A stretch of 64,000 bases of DNA from DASYML01 sp036009045 (GCA_036009045.1 DASYML010000187.1:1-64000), one strand, 5' to 3'; shown: positions 16,536-25,909, counted from the first letter of the stretch. Program-made: numbers and translations. Notes: a model not told the origin generated them from the letters alone.

Positions 16536-17186
16536 TTGAAAGGTCTCTGGCATAAAATCAGCGGCGGGCTGGTGACCGCTTCGCAGTACTTGGTGACGTG
16601 GGGACCGTTCGGTCTCTTCACTATCGCGTTGCTGGATTCGGCGATGGTCCCACTGCCGGGAGGCGCGGATGCCGTCATGATTCTGCTGACGACCGCGCGT
16701 CCATCATGGATGATCTTTTACGCGCTGGCGGGAACAATCGGCTCCGTCATCGGCTGCGTCATCCTGTACTACATCTCGCGGGGCGCGGGAAGCAAAGCGC
16801 TCGCGCGTTTTTCACAGACCAAACAGGCGCGCGTCAAAGAATTGATTGATCGCTACGATGTGCTCTCCGTCATCGTGGCCTCCATCCTGCCGCCGCCCTT
16901 TCCCTTCAAACTCTTCGTCATCACCGCCGGGGTCTTTCGTCTGAACCTGTGGCGCTTCGTCGCGGCCATCGCCGCCGGACGTATCTTTCGTTTCCTGCTC
17001 GAAGGCTACTTAGCGGCGCGCTACGGCGAGCAGGCGAAGGATTTGCTCGCACGCTATTATCCCTTCATCGGCCTCGGCCTCGCCGTGCTCATCATAGCCC
17101 TCTTCGTCTGCAAGAATCTCTGGCGGAGAAAGAACCAGAGCGCCAAGGCAGATTTAGAGACAGGCGAGGAAGCCGCCAATCTATAA
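16536..17186 (+). CDS. DedA/VTT-domain membrane protein (second of a pair)
   Basis: 216 aa, TTG start at 16536 with AAAGGA about 16 nt upstream. Same fold as the preceding gene: LLDSAMVPLPGGAD near residue 33, ILPPPFPFKLFVITAGVF, Arg in AGRIFRFLLEGY, five membrane helices and a charged C-terminus. The pair is clearly paralogous but diverged. Role in lipid carrier recycling is inferred from the family. Confidence 0.85.
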   Translation: MKGLWHKISGGLVTASQYLVTWGPFGLFTIALLDSAMVPLPGGADAVMILLTTARPSWMIFYALAGTIGSVIGCVILYYISRGAGSKALARFSQTKQARVKELIDRYDVLSVIVASILPPPFPFKLFVITAGVFRLNLWRFVAAIAAGRIFRFLLEGYLAARYGEQAKDLLARYYPFIGLGLAVLIIALFVCKNLWRRKNQSAKADLETGEEAANL

Positions 17187-17214
17187 AGGACCAATTATTC
17201 AAAAGTGAGGCGTG

Positions 17215-18024
17215 CTAGTCGTTGATTTTGAAGCGGCGTGCTTCGGCGATGTCCTGGACGCCGTGCTCTCGGAGGCGTTCGAGCATGCGTATGAAGATTT
17301 CGGCGGTGGCGAGGGCGTCGCCCGCCGCGCGATGACGATTGCGAATCTCAATCGCAAAATGCTCCGCGACCGTGTGCAGGCGATAGTTCATCAGGCCCGG
17401 CACGATGCGCCGCGAGAGTTTGACGGTGCAGATGTGCGTGTTAATCATCCGGCGGCCCGGAAAGACGCGCCCGACTTCGTGATTGAGAAAGCGCACGTCG
17501 AAGGATGAGTTGTGCGCGACCAGGACGGCATCGCCCGCGAAGTCCAACCAGTCGGATGCGATCTCCGCGAAGACTGGCGCGTGCCTGACCATCCCATCCG
17601 TGATTCCCGTGAGATGCATGACGAAGGGCGGGATATTCATTTCCGGGTTGACCAGCGTCTCGAACTCAGCGACGATACGTCCCTGGCTGACGCGGTACGC
17701 GCCTATCTCCATGACGCGACAGGGAGGCATCTTCGCTCCGGTGGTCTCGACATCCACGACCACGAAATCGGATTCGTGCAGCGGCCTCGCTTCCGCATCC
17801 TGCCAGACGAGTTCGATCATCGCGTCTTCAAGCAGACGCAGGCGATGGTCGTCGCGTATCAGATCGCCGATGAGCATCATCGAGAGGTCCGCGTCGAGGT
17901 CCGGCATCTTGAGGACGATGTCGGCGATGTCGGCGACGGGCGCGCGCCCACCGCACACGCGCAGGACATCAATCGCTTCCTGCACGAGCGCCGAATCTGA
18001 AACAAGATTGAGACGCACTCTCAT
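17215..18024 (-). CDS. DEDDh 3'-5' exonuclease (DnaQ-like)
   Basis: 269 aa. N-terminal about 75 residues form a small helical, probably winged-helix, domain; the exonuclease domain (85-260) has FVVVDVETTG (Asp, Glu), VAHNSSFDVRF (Asp) and NRHRAAGDALATAE (His, Asp), the full DEDDh set. Similar to the epsilon proofreading subunit or PolC exonuclease domain, but the N-terminal extension is unlike E. coli DnaQ. Single gene, convergent to none; divergent from pyrE across 58 bp. A repair exonuclease or the replicative proofreader are both possible. Confidence 0.88.
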   Translation of the reverse strand: MRVRLNLVSDSALVQEAIDVLRVCGGRAPVADIADIVLKMPDLDADLSMMLIGDLIRDDHRLRLLEDAMIELVWQDAEARPLHESDFVVVDVETTGAKMPPCRVMEIGAYRVSQGRIVAEFETLVNPEMNIPPFVMHLTGITDGMVRHAPVFAEIASDWLDFAGDAVLVAHNSSFDVRFLNHEVGRVFPGRRMINTHICTVKLSRRIVPGLMNYRLHTVAEHFAIEIRNRHRAAGDALATAEIFIRMLERLREHGVQDIAEARRFKIND

Positions 18025-18082
18025 TCTGCGGCATTATAACGCGCGGTCCAATATTTTGTGAATTGAGGTCGGAGAAGAGAGC

Positions 18083-18670
18083 TTGCAAGCAGCAGAGGTT
18101 ATCGAAAGATTCAAACGCACGGGCGCGTTGCTCGAAGGACATTTCATTCTCACGAGCGGGCTGCACAGTCCAAACTACCTGCAATGCGCGCTGGTCCTGC
18201 AATACCCGCAGGAGGCTGAAGCCTTCGCCCGCGCGATTGCCGCGCAGTTTCAAAATCAACGCATCGCGCTGGTCGCTGCGCCCGCCATCGGCGGACTCGT
18301 CATCGGCTATGAAGTCGCGCGCCAACTCAAAGCGAGATTCATCTGGACCGAACGCGAAGCGGGAGAGATGACCCTCCGGCGCGGCTTTACCGTCAGACCC
18401 GGCGAAACCGCGCTCGTCGTGGAGGATGTCATCACGACGGGCGGCTCTACGCGCGAGACTATAAAGGCGCTACAGAAGGCAGGGGCGCGCGTCGTCGGCG
18501 CGGCCTCCATCATAGACCGCTCCGCAGGCCGCGTAGATGTGGGTGTCCAACGCATCGCCCTCGCCACCCTCGACGTACCCTCCCAGGCCCCCGCCGCCTG
18601 CCCCGCCTGCGCTCGCGGCGAACAAGCGGTTAAACCCGGAAGCCGTAAAGCAGTGACAAGTGACGAGTGA
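18083..18670 (+). CDS. pyrE: orotate phosphoribosyltransferase
   Basis: 195 aa. Joins orotate to PRPP in pyrimidine synthesis. PRPP loop LVVEDVITTGGST at about 111-123 and the dimer-contributed Lys/His region ARFIWTEREAGEM are present. TTG start at 18083 with GGAGAAGAG upstream. Extra C-terminal Cys pair (ACPACARG) is common in the longer PyrE group. The last seven residues KAVTSDE are encoded by palindrome D1; the same peptide ends TrpF. Confidence 0.96.
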   Translation: MQAAEVIERFKRTGALLEGHFILTSGLHSPNYLQCALVLQYPQEAEAFARAIAAQFQNQRIALVAAPAIGGLVIGYEVARQLKARFIWTEREAGEMTLRRGFTVRPGETALVVEDVITTGGSTRETIKALQKAGARVVGAASIIDRSAGRVDVGVQRIALATLDVPSQAPAACPACARGEQAVKPGSRKAVTSDE

Positions 18671-18760
18671 CAAGTTAAAAGCTCGTCCTTCATGCTCGCC
18701 ACCTTCATGCTCTTACTTCTTTTTCTTGCTCGTCACTTGTCACTTGTCACTTGTCACTGC
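18650..18760. repeat. family-D heptamer palindrome (copy 1)
   Basis: Left arm of GTGACAA/GTGACGA words from 18650 (inside pyrE), right arm of GTCACTT words to 18760, 3 bp before truA. Loop of about 45 nt rich in CTCGTC and TCTTGCTC. Confidence 0.9.
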
Positions 18761-18763
18761 CTT

Positions 18764-19516
18764 ATGAACTACCGATTGACGATTCAGTATGACGGGACGG
18801 AGTTTCATGGCTGGCAGATGCAGGGCGGGTTGCGAACGGTGCAGGGGGAGTTGGCGCGTGTGTTGACGTTGCTGGATGGGCGGGAGGTGTTGGTCCAGGG
18901 GGCGGGGCGGACGGATGCGGGCGTGCATGCGGCGGGGCAGGTGGCAAGCGTTAAGTTAGAGCGGGAGTTCGAGCCGTTGAAGTTGCGCGGGGCGATTAAT
19001 GGAAATCTGGCGAGGGATGCGCGGGTGATAGAAGCGGCCATCGTGCCGGATGATTTTCACGCGAGGTTTTCGGCGCGGGGGAAGACTTACCTGTATCGCA
19101 TTTTCAATGCGCCCTTCATGTCGCCGTTGTGGTCCAGGTATGCTCATCATGAGGCGCGTGTCCTCTCTCTGGAAAAGATGCAACGCGCCGCCGCTTGCTT
19201 TCCCGGCTCACATGATTGGACGGCCTTTTCCGCCGCGCGGTCGGATGTCTTGACGCGCGTGCGGACCGTCACAGGGCTTGAGGTGACGGAAGAGTGGAGC
19301 GAGCACGGGCGCGGACGGCTCATCAATATCAGCGCGAGCGCGGACGGGTTTCTGCGTTACATGGTCCGCTCCATCGCGGGCACGCTGCTCGCCGCAGGGC
19401 GCGGCGAACTCGATGAGGCCGCGATTGCCCACATGATTGCCAGCGGCCAGCGTCACAGGCAGGCCGCGACCGCTCCCGCCTGCGGCCTGACACTAATGCG
19501 TGTGCATTATGATTGA
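18764..19516 (+). CDS. truA: tRNA pseudouridine synthase A
   Basis: 250 aa. Makes pseudouridine at tRNA positions 38-40. Catalytic Asp in GAGRTDAGVHA near residue 52, KTYLYRIFNAP and RFLRYMVR-like (GFLRYMVRSIAG) motifs present. The frame is open upstream to 18692 through repeat D1, but homology begins at MNYRLTIQYDG, so ATG 18764 is chosen. No Shine-Dalgarno sequence; the repeat arm ends 3 bp upstream. Confidence 0.96.
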   Translation: MNYRLTIQYDGTEFHGWQMQGGLRTVQGELARVLTLLDGREVLVQGAGRTDAGVHAAGQVASVKLEREFEPLKLRGAINGNLARDARVIEAAIVPDDFHARFSARGKTYLYRIFNAPFMSPLWSRYAHHEARVLSLEKMQRAAACFPGSHDWTAFSAARSDVLTRVRTVTGLEVTEEWSEHGRGRLINISASADGFLRYMVRSIAGTLLAAGRGELDEAAIAHMIASGQRHRQAATAPACGLTLMRVHYD

Positions 19517-19551
19517 CATAGATAAGCGTAGCAGTAAGAATGAAGGCAAGC

Positions 19552-19618
19552 GAGACTAGAGACTAGAGGCCAGGGATTAGTTTTAAGACAAGCCTCTAAC
19601 CTCCAGCCTCTAGTCCCT
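19552..19618. repeat. family-C heptamer palindrome (copy 2)
   Basis: AGACTAGAGACTAGAGGC left arm, CCTCCAGCCTCTAGTC right arm, loop containing AAGACAAGC. Lies between truA and uppS. Confidence 0.88.
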
Positions 19619-19643
19619 ATCTTTATTTCTTTCCTGTGGGGTG

Positions 19644-20444
19644 ATGCAAAGGATGCTCGCGGATTTTACGGAGGTCGTGCAGCAGGGCACGCGCGATGAG
19701 ATGCTGCTCGCTGGCATCTCCTGGGAACGTCTGCCGCGACACGTTGCGATCATCATGGATGGCAACGGGCGTTGGGCGGCGCAGCGTGGGCAACCGCGCA
19801 TCGCGGGGCATCGCGCCGGAGTCGAGGCCGTGCGCGCAGCCGTGGACACTTGCGCGCGTCTGGGCCTCGGCGCGCTCACGCTCTACGCTTTCTCTACGGA
19901 AAACTGGAAGCGCCCGCGTCTCGAAGTTGATGCGTTAATGCGTATGCTGAGGCGCTATCTGCGTCTCGAACTGGACGAGATTGACCGGCAGAACATACGC
20001 TTTCAGGCCATCGGTCGGACGGAGGCTCTGGCCCAAACGGTCCAGCGCGAAATCAACAGGGCGACTGAAAGGACCAGTCATAATACGGGGATGGTCCTCT
20101 CTGTCGCTTTGAACTACGGCGGGCGTGCGGAGATTGTTGATGCCGCGCGCGCAGCCGTCCGGCGTCTCGTCAACGAAGGCCACGAGCCGGATGCTTTGAC
20201 TGAGGAACTCATCGAGCGAGAGCTTTACACGCGCGACCTGCCGGAACTGGACCTGCTCGTGCGCACGAGCGGCGAACTGCGTATCTCAAATTTTTTACTG
20301 TGGCAGACCGCCTACAGCGAGATTTACGTGACCGAAACTCTGTGGCCCGATTTTCGCCGCGTACACCTGCTCGAAGCCATCGTTGATTTTCAAGGCCGCG
20401 ACCGCCGCTTCGGCGGACTAAAACTCGTCGCCAATGCAAAATGA
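19644..20444 (+). CDS. uppS: isoprenyl transferase (undecaprenyl diphosphate synthase)
   Basis: 266 aa. cis-Prenyl chain elongation for the cell-wall lipid carrier. MDGNGRWA with catalytic Asp, GHRAG, FSTENWKRP and RTSGELRISNFLLWQ are all canonical. ATG 19644 or the overlapping GTG 19641 may be the start. Opens the uppS-cdsA-dxr-rseP-ispG block found in many bacteria. Repeat G2 begins right after the stop. Confidence 0.97.
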   Translation: MQRMLADFTEVVQQGTRDEMLLAGISWERLPRHVAIIMDGNGRWAAQRGQPRIAGHRAGVEAVRAAVDTCARLGLGALTLYAFSTENWKRPRLEVDALMRMLRRYLRLELDEIDRQNIRFQAIGRTEALAQTVQREINRATERTSHNTGMVLSVALNYGGRAEIVDAARAAVRRLVNEGHEPDALTEELIERELYTRDLPELDLLVRTSGELRISNFLLWQTAYSEIYVTETLWPDFRRVHLLEAIVDFQGRDRRFGGLKLVANAK

Positions 20445-20560
20445 AGGGGGATAGGGGATGGGGTCAGGGGTTGGGAAAGAGGGTCCTAAAGAATTCTAAC
20501 GGCCTGCGTTTTTATTCCCTGCTGTTTTCTTTACCCCAACCCCTAAACCCCCATCCCCTA
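20445..20560. repeat. family-G heptamer palindrome (copy 2)
   Basis: GGGGGATAGGGGATGGGG left arm, CCCCAACCCCTAAACCC right arm, ending 4 bp before the cdsA start codon. Loop about 55 nt. Confidence 0.88.
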
Positions 20561-20564
20561 CTTT

Positions 20565-21383
20565 ATGTCACGCATCATCACCGCTCTTATCGCGCTCCCT
20601 GTCATCATCGCTTCCATCTTGATTTCGTGGCTCGCGCCGCTCTTCGTCTTGCTGGCGCTGGCGGCGATGATGGCGGGGCTGTACGAGTTCTGGCTGCTGG
20701 CGCGACGGCGCGACATTGTGCCAGACCGCGTCTCTATGATTATCGGGGCGGTGGCGATCTTCACGGTCTTCTTTTTCAACGAGCCGGGGCAGCTTCCAGA
20801 TTTGCTTTTACTGGTCCTGCCCGGATTCGTGATTGCTGCGTTGACGGCGGCGATGTTGAGGGGTGCGCCGTTCGAGAAGATGATTCCGTCCGTGGGAGCG
20901 AGCGTGCTCGGAGTCTTTTATGTGGCATTGCTCGGCGGGCATCTGGTGGCGGTGCGGACGGGATTTTCGCAAGCGCTTTCGGCGCACCTGCTCTCATTCT
21001 TTTTCCTCGTCATCATGGGTTCGGACACGGGAGCCTATTACACCGGGCGTGCCTTCGGTAAGCATAAACTCGCGCCGGGCATCAGTCCGGGGAAGACCTG
21101 GGAGGGCGCGCTTGGAGGGATGCTCGTCAGTTTGTTGATGAGCGTCGTCGCGCATTACTGGTTCTTTTCGGAGTTGCCTTTGAGGTGGGGATTGCCGCTC
21201 GCGGCTTTGATGAACGTGCTGGGCGTGCTGGGAGATTTGACGGAGAGCGCGCTCAAGCGCGGAGCGGGCGCGAAGGATGCCGCGCAGATTTTGCCGGGAC
21301 ACGGCGGCCTGCTTGATCGTCTCGATAGCTTGCTCTTCAACGCGCCCGTCATCTACTATTTCGGTAAGCTCTATTTTCAATAG
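20565..21383 (+). CDS. cdsA: phosphatidate cytidylyltransferase
   Basis: 272 aa, eight or so membrane helices. Makes CDP-diacylglycerol. C-terminal signature SDLTESALKR-type is seen as GDLTESALKRGAGAKD with ILPGHGGLLDRLDSL. ATG directly behind repeat G2, no ribosome site. Fits its usual position between uppS and dxr. Confidence 0.96.
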   Translation: MSRIITALIALPVIIASILISWLAPLFVLLALAAMMAGLYEFWLLARRRDIVPDRVSMIIGAVAIFTVFFFNEPGQLPDLLLLVLPGFVIAALTAAMLRGAPFEKMIPSVGASVLGVFYVALLGGHLVAVRTGFSQALSAHLLSFFFLVIMGSDTGAYYTGRAFGKHKLAPGISPGKTWEGALGGMLVSLLMSVVAHYWFFSELPLRWGLPLAALMNVLGVLGDLTESALKRGAGAKDAAQILPGHGGLLDRLDSLLFNAPVIYYFGKLYFQ

Positions 21384-21432
21384 CATGTTCGTTGATTGAG
21401 AGAATTGGCCCAACGCGACCAGGGCCGTGTGC

Positions 21433-21846
21433 ATGACGACGAAGAGACTGATCTTCATTATCGCGGGCGTGCTCAGCGGCATCGCGTTGCTGGTCGCGCT
21501 CTTCGTCGGTGTGATTTCGGGCATCGTCCTCTACTCGATAAACAAGAGCGATGCGGCGGCGACCGCGCGGAGTTACCTGCGCGGTAATGAAAAGTTGAAG
21601 CGGGAGACGGGCGAGGTCAAAGATTTCGGCTCGCTGGTGACGGGCAATCTCAACACGCGGAGCGGTGAGGGCGACGCGACCATCAGGTTGAAGGTCATAG
21701 GCGAGCGGCGCACGGTCAACGCGGAGGTCGCGCTCTCTTATAGAAGAGGCAGCAAGTGGTGGGTGACGGATGCTTCTTATGTTGACGAGAAGGGCGTCTC
21801 TGTGAATTTGATGGACAAGTACGAGCCTGCACAGGACGCGCCTTGA
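21433..21846 (+). CDS. small membrane protein, Coa1/Tim21-like domain
   Basis: 137 aa. One N-terminal membrane helix (about 6-30) followed by a compact alpha-beta domain with SLVTGNLNTRSGEGDATIRLKV-like strands ending in a SKWWVTDASYV strand, the pattern of the Coa1 cytochrome-oxidase-assembly fold found in many small bacterial proteins. A GTG at 21427 is an alternative start. Stop codon 4 bp before dxr, so probably co-translated with it. The assembly role is not supported by context here. Confidence 0.6.
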   Translation: MTTKRLIFIIAGVLSGIALLVALFVGVISGIVLYSINKSDAAATARSYLRGNEKLKRETGEVKDFGSLVTGNLNTRSGEGDATIRLKVIGERRTVNAEVALSYRRGSKWWVTDASYVDEKGVSVNLMDKYEPAQDAP

Positions 21847-21850
21847 AGTG

Positions 21851-23062
21851 ATGAATGAAATGAAATCCAGGGGTATCGCCATCTTAGGCTCGACCGGCTC
21901 TATCGGGTGCAACACCCTGCGTGTCATAGACGCGCTGGGCGAATCGGATTTTCGCGTCGTCGCGCTCGGCGCGGGACGCAACATGAGCAAGTTGGCCGAG
22001 CAGGTCTCTCATTATCTGCCCGAACTCGTTTCGGTCGAGACAGAGGAAAGCGCGCATGAGCTTCGCGCGGAACTGTTCAAGCGGGATGTGGACCTGCCGA
22101 AGATAGCCATCGGTGAAGAGGGCTTGATTGAAGTGGCGACGCACGAAAGAGCCGCGACGGTAGTCTCCGCGACCGTCGGGGCGGTCGGCTTCGTTCCCAC
22201 CCTGCGCGCTCTCGAAGCGGGCAAGCGTGTCGCCCTCGCCAACAAGGAGACGCTCGTCATGGCTGGCGAGTTAATGACGCGCGCCGCGCTCGAATCTGGC
22301 GCGGAACTTTTGCCTGTGGATTCGGAACACAATGCCCTTCATCAATGCCTGCGCGGCGAACGGCGCGAGGAAGTCCGCAGGCTCATCCTGACGGCTTCGG
22401 GCGGGCCGTTTCGCACCAAGAATTTGGAGGAAATGCAGGGGGCGAGCGTTGCGGAGGCGATGCGCCATCCGACCTGGAGCATGGGCGCGAAGATCACGAT
22501 TGATTCCGCGACGCTCATGAACAAAGGGCTGGAAGTGATAGAGGCTCGCTGGCTCTTCGGCTTCGGCCCCGAAGAGATTGGTATTCTGGTCCACCCTGAA
22601 TCGGTGGTTCATTCGATGATCGAACTGGTGGATGGTTCCGTCATCGCGCAGATGGGCGTAACGGACATGCGCCACGCGATTCAGTATGCGCTGACCTATC
22701 CTGAAAGACACGCTTGCGGATTGCCGCCGCTCGATTTGACGCAACTCGGCGCGCTCCATTTTGAAGCGCCTGACATGGAACGTTTCCCCTGTCTCGCGCT
22801 GGCCTATCGCGCTCTGAGGGAAGGCGGCACGCTCCCCGCCGCGCTCAACGCCGCCAATGAAGAGGCCGTACAGGCTTTTCTGGACCAGCAGATAAACTTG
22901 ACGGACATCCCTCGCGTCATCGCGGAGGTCATGGACCAGCATCACACACGCCCCTTAGAAAATCTCAACATCGTGCTTGAGACAGACCGCGACGCACGCC
23001 TCTCCGCACACGAAGCGATTGAACGCATCACGAAAGGAGAGAGGCTGGAGGTGAGAGGCTAG
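21851..23062 (+). CDS. dxr: 1-deoxy-D-xylulose 5-phosphate reductoisomerase
   Basis: 403 aa. Second step of the MEP isoprenoid pathway, NADPH dependent. LGSTGSIGCNTL nucleotide motif, ANKETLVMAG, PVDSEHNALHQCL metal/substrate site and the flexible-loop region TASGGPFR with MGAKITIDSATLMNKGLE are canonical. Starts at GTG 21848, ATG 21851 or ATG 21860 are possible. The last residues RLEVRG come from the left arm of repeat C3. Confidence 0.97.
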   Translation: MNEMKSRGIAILGSTGSIGCNTLRVIDALGESDFRVVALGAGRNMSKLAEQVSHYLPELVSVETEESAHELRAELFKRDVDLPKIAIGEEGLIEVATHERAATVVSATVGAVGFVPTLRALEAGKRVALANKETLVMAGELMTRAALESGAELLPVDSEHNALHQCLRGERREEVRRLILTASGGPFRTKNLEEMQGASVAEAMRHPTWSMGAKITIDSATLMNKGLEVIEARWLFGFGPEEIGILVHPESVVHSMIELVDGSVIAQMGVTDMRHAIQYALTYPERHACGLPPLDLTQLGALHFEAPDMERFPCLALAYRALREGGTLPAALNAANEEAVQAFLDQQINLTDIPRVIAEVMDQHHTRPLENLNIVLETDRDARLSAHEAIERITKGERLEVRG

Positions 23063-23118
23063 AGGCTAGTAAAAAAACATCTGCTCTTTTAACTAGCCGC
23101 TAGCCTCCAGCCTCTCTC
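23040..23118. repeat. family-C heptamer palindrome (copy 3)
   Basis: GAGGCTGGAGGTGAGAGGC left arm starting inside dxr, TAGCCTCCAGCCTCTC right arm, poly-A containing loop AAAAAAACATC. Confidence 0.88.
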
Positions 23119-23250
23119 TTTCCCTTTGCCTTTGCCTCATTGGTTGCGTAAACTCTTGTATACAACCTGGCTTGGGCGCTTCGACTCTAAGCCAGCGGTG
23201 AGAGAAAAGTTTTAGGGTATTTTATTGCAGGAAACGAGAGCTTTGTTAAG

Positions 23251-24642
23251 ATGACTTTTGTGATTGGCTCTTTAGCCTTTATTTTTATTCTGGGCGCGGC
23301 GGTGGTAATCCACGAATTCGGCCATTTCGCGGTCGCGAAGTTGCTCAAGATTCGCGTCGAAACCTTCTCCGTCGGCTTTGGCCCAAGGCTCTTCGGGAAA
23401 CGCTGGGGGACGACGGATTATCGCGTCTCCGCGATTCCGCTCGGCGGCTACGTCAAACTCGGCGGCGATGAATCGAACGCCGCGATTGAAGGCGAAGGCG
23501 CGTCCGACATTCCGCCCGAAGAGCAGTTCACCCTGCGCCCGCGCTGGCAAAAAATCGCCGTCGCCATCGCCGGACCCGTCATGAATATTTTGACGGCGCT
23601 GACCATCACCGCCGTCGGCGCGATGTGGATGGGCCTTCCGGCTCCGCCCGCTCCCGTCGTCAAGGCGATGAAGCAGGGCGGCGCGGCGGAACAGGCCGGA
23701 ATGCAGGTCAACGACCGCATAGTTTCCTTCAACGGCGTAGAGAATCCGACGTGGGAACGCATTTACGGCGACTCCCTGCTGTCGCCGGACCAGAGCGTGC
23801 CGGTGACGGTCGAGCGCAACGGCCAGCGCATGCAGTTGAACATCAAACCGACGAAGCGTACAGACAGCGGCGAATCCGTCGGCGTGCTGGACCTGCAACC
23901 GGACTTCGGCAGTTGGCCCGTCACGGTTGACAGCGTGCAGGACGGCACGCCCGCGCAGGAGGCTGGCCTCCAACATGGCGACCGCATCATCTCCATCAAC
24001 GGCGAGATAGTCCACGACCCGGACCAATTAACGCAATTCATACAGGCGCACAAGAACGAACCCATCACCATGAAGATCGCTCGCAACGGCGAGACGAAAG
24101 AGATTACCACTCATGTACGGCGGCTCTCGGACGGGACTGAACGTCTGGGATTCAAGCCCGATATAGATGCGCCGCTCGAACGCATCGGTCCGGTCGCGGC
24201 GCTCGGCTATGCGGTGCAACACAACCTGGAAGTCTTGCGCCTGACGGGCAAGGCGCTCGGACAATTCTTCAGCGGTCAACGCTCGGCGCGCGACACGATT
24301 TCTGGTCCAATCGGAATCGCGCGGGCCTCTTCAATGGCGGCTAACGAACTGGGCTGGGCCGGTGTCTTCAGCATGCTCGGATTCCTGAGCCTGAATCTGG
24401 GCATCTTCAATCTCTTCCCAATTCCGGTGCTCGACGGCGGCGCAATCTTCCTGCTACTGCTCGAAGCCGTCCTCGGCCTTATCGGCCTAACTCTCTCAAT
24501 GGCCGTGCGCGAGCGCATCCAGCAGGTAGGCTTCGTCGCCGTCCTGCTTCTCATGGTCCTCGTGATTGCCAATGACCTGATGAAGGAAGTCTCCAGGCAC
24601 ACCACCCCCGACAAACCGGCGGCGACGGAGCCACAGAAATGA
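23251..24642 (+). CDS. rseP: RIP metalloprotease (site-2 protease)
   Basis: 463 aa. Intramembrane zinc protease that releases anti-sigma factors. HEFGHFAVAK near residue 22, two PDZ domains (about 130-210 and 225-305) and the C-terminal NLFPIPVLDGG metal-site segment. ATG 23251 with AGGAAACGAGAG upstream. A TATACA hexamer at 23159-23164 could be its own promoter -10. Standard partner of dxr and ispG. Confidence 0.96.
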   Translation: MTFVIGSLAFIFILGAAVVIHEFGHFAVAKLLKIRVETFSVGFGPRLFGKRWGTTDYRVSAIPLGGYVKLGGDESNAAIEGEGASDIPPEEQFTLRPRWQKIAVAIAGPVMNILTALTITAVGAMWMGLPAPPAPVVKAMKQGGAAEQAGMQVNDRIVSFNGVENPTWERIYGDSLLSPDQSVPVTVERNGQRMQLNIKPTKRTDSGESVGVLDLQPDFGSWPVTVDSVQDGTPAQEAGLQHGDRIISINGEIVHDPDQLTQFIQAHKNEPITMKIARNGETKEITTHVRRLSDGTERLGFKPDIDAPLERIGPVAALGYAVQHNLEVLRLTGKALGQFFSGQRSARDTISGPIGIARASSMAANELGWAGVFSMLGFLSLNLGIFNLFPIPVLDGGAIFLLLLEAVLGLIGLTLSMAVRERIQQVGFVAVLLLMVLVIANDLMKEVSRHTTPDKPAATEPQK

Positions 24643-24645
24643 GAT

Positions 24646-24742
24646 AGGAGTCAGGAGTCTCGGAGTCAGGAGTCTAGAGTCAAAGACAACCTCTTACTTT
24701 TGACTACTGACTCCAGACTCTAGACTCTGAGACTCCTGACTT
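24646..24742. repeat. family-A heptamer palindrome (copy 4)
   Basis: Arms of GGAGTCA/GGAGTCT and GACTCCA/GACTCTG words; loop AAAGACAACCTCTTACTTTT at 24682-24701. Fills the whole gap between rseP and ispG. Confidence 0.92.
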
Positions 24743-24750
24743 ACTGAGCT

Positions 24751-25863
24751 ATGCGAAAAACAAGAGCGGTCAAAATCAAAGATATACAGGTCGGCGGGGG
24801 CGCGCCCGTGGTGGTCCAGTCTATGACGAAGACGGACACGGTGGATGTCGGCGCGACCGTCGCGCAGATTGAAGAGATGATGCGCGCGGGCTGCGAGATC
24901 GTGCGCGTCGCCGTGCCGGACCAGGATGCCGCCGTCGCGCTCAGGGAAATTAGAAAGCGCGTCCCGGAAGTGCCGCTCGTCGCGGATATACATTTTCATT
25001 ACAAGCTGGCGTTGATGGCCCTGGATGCCGGAGTGGATAAGCTGCGACTCAATCCGGGCAACATCGGCGCGCACGAGCGTGTGCGGGAAGTGGTCCGCGC
25101 GGCGCAAGTCCGCCGGGTTCCGATTCGCATCGGCGTCAACGGCGGCTCGCTGGAAAAGGACCTGCTCAAAAAATACGGGACGGCGACGCCCGAAGCGATG
25201 GTCGAATCCGCCCTCCGCCACATACAGATTCTTGAGGACCTTGATTTCACGGACATCATCGTATCCCTCAAAGCATCCGACGTGCATCGCACGGTTGGCG
25301 CTTATAGATTGTTGGCCCAGAAGGTTGATTACCCACTGCATCTGGGCGTGACGGAAGCGGGCACGGCCTTTAGCGGCACGATTAAATCCGCCATCGGTCT
25401 CGGCGTCCTCTTGCACGAAGGCATCGGCGATACGATTCGCGTCTCGCTCGCCGCAGAGCCGCAGGAGGAAGTCCGCGTCGCGTGGGAGATTCTCAAATCT
25501 CTCGAACTCAGAAAGCGCGGCGTGACGGTCGTCGCCTGCCCGACGTGCGGGCGGCTCGACGTGGACAACTTCGTGGAGATAGTGACGGAGATAGAGCGCC
25601 GTTTGGCACACATCCAGGAACCTCTGCATCTCTCCATCATGGGTTGCGCCGTTAATGGACCGGGCGAGGCGCACGACTCAGACCTCGGCGTGACCTTCGG
25701 TCGCAACGTCGGGATGATCTTCAAGAACGGCGTCCCGATGCGCAAGGTCGCGGGCACGGACATCGTCGAAGCCTTCGTCATGGAAACCGAAAAACTGCTC
25801 GCCGAAGGCAATTACAAAGACAAAGAAAAAGACGAGCCTGAACTCGTCTCGATCTCAAAATAA
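24751..25863 (+). CDS. ispG: 4-hydroxy-3-methylbut-2-enyl diphosphate synthase
   Basis: 370 aa. Penultimate MEP-pathway step, [4Fe-4S] enzyme. Cluster ligands in ACPTCGRLD and MGCAVNGPGEA; N-terminal PVVVQSMTKTDT is canonical. The ATG is 8 bp after palindrome A4, without a Shine-Dalgarno sequence. Ends the isoprenoid/envelope block. Confidence 0.97.
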   Translation: MRKTRAVKIKDIQVGGGAPVVVQSMTKTDTVDVGATVAQIEEMMRAGCEIVRVAVPDQDAAVALREIRKRVPEVPLVADIHFHYKLALMALDAGVDKLRLNPGNIGAHERVREVVRAAQVRRVPIRIGVNGGSLEKDLLKKYGTATPEAMVESALRHIQILEDLDFTDIIVSLKASDVHRTVGAYRLLAQKVDYPLHLGVTEAGTAFSGTIKSAIGLGVLLHEGIGDTIRVSLAAEPQEEVRVAWEILKSLELRKRGVTVVACPTCGRLDVDNFVEIVTEIERRLAHIQEPLHLSIMGCAVNGPGEAHDSDLGVTFGRNVGMIFKNGVPMRKVAGTDIVEAFVMETEKLLAEGNYKDKEKDEPELVSISK

Positions 25864-25909
25864 ATGAACGTGAGTTCGATATAAGGCAGAGCACACCCTT
25901 CAAGCTTAT

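Noticed and set aside
16226..16555. 109-codon frame between the two VTT genes
   Set aside because: Made mostly of H and J repeat sequence, no ribosome site or domain.
18692..18763. N-terminal extension of TruA
   Set aside because: The open frame runs through repeat D1 and codes repeat-derived sequence; homology begins at MNYRL. Same reasoning for hisA, trpD, trpE, holB and the amidase.
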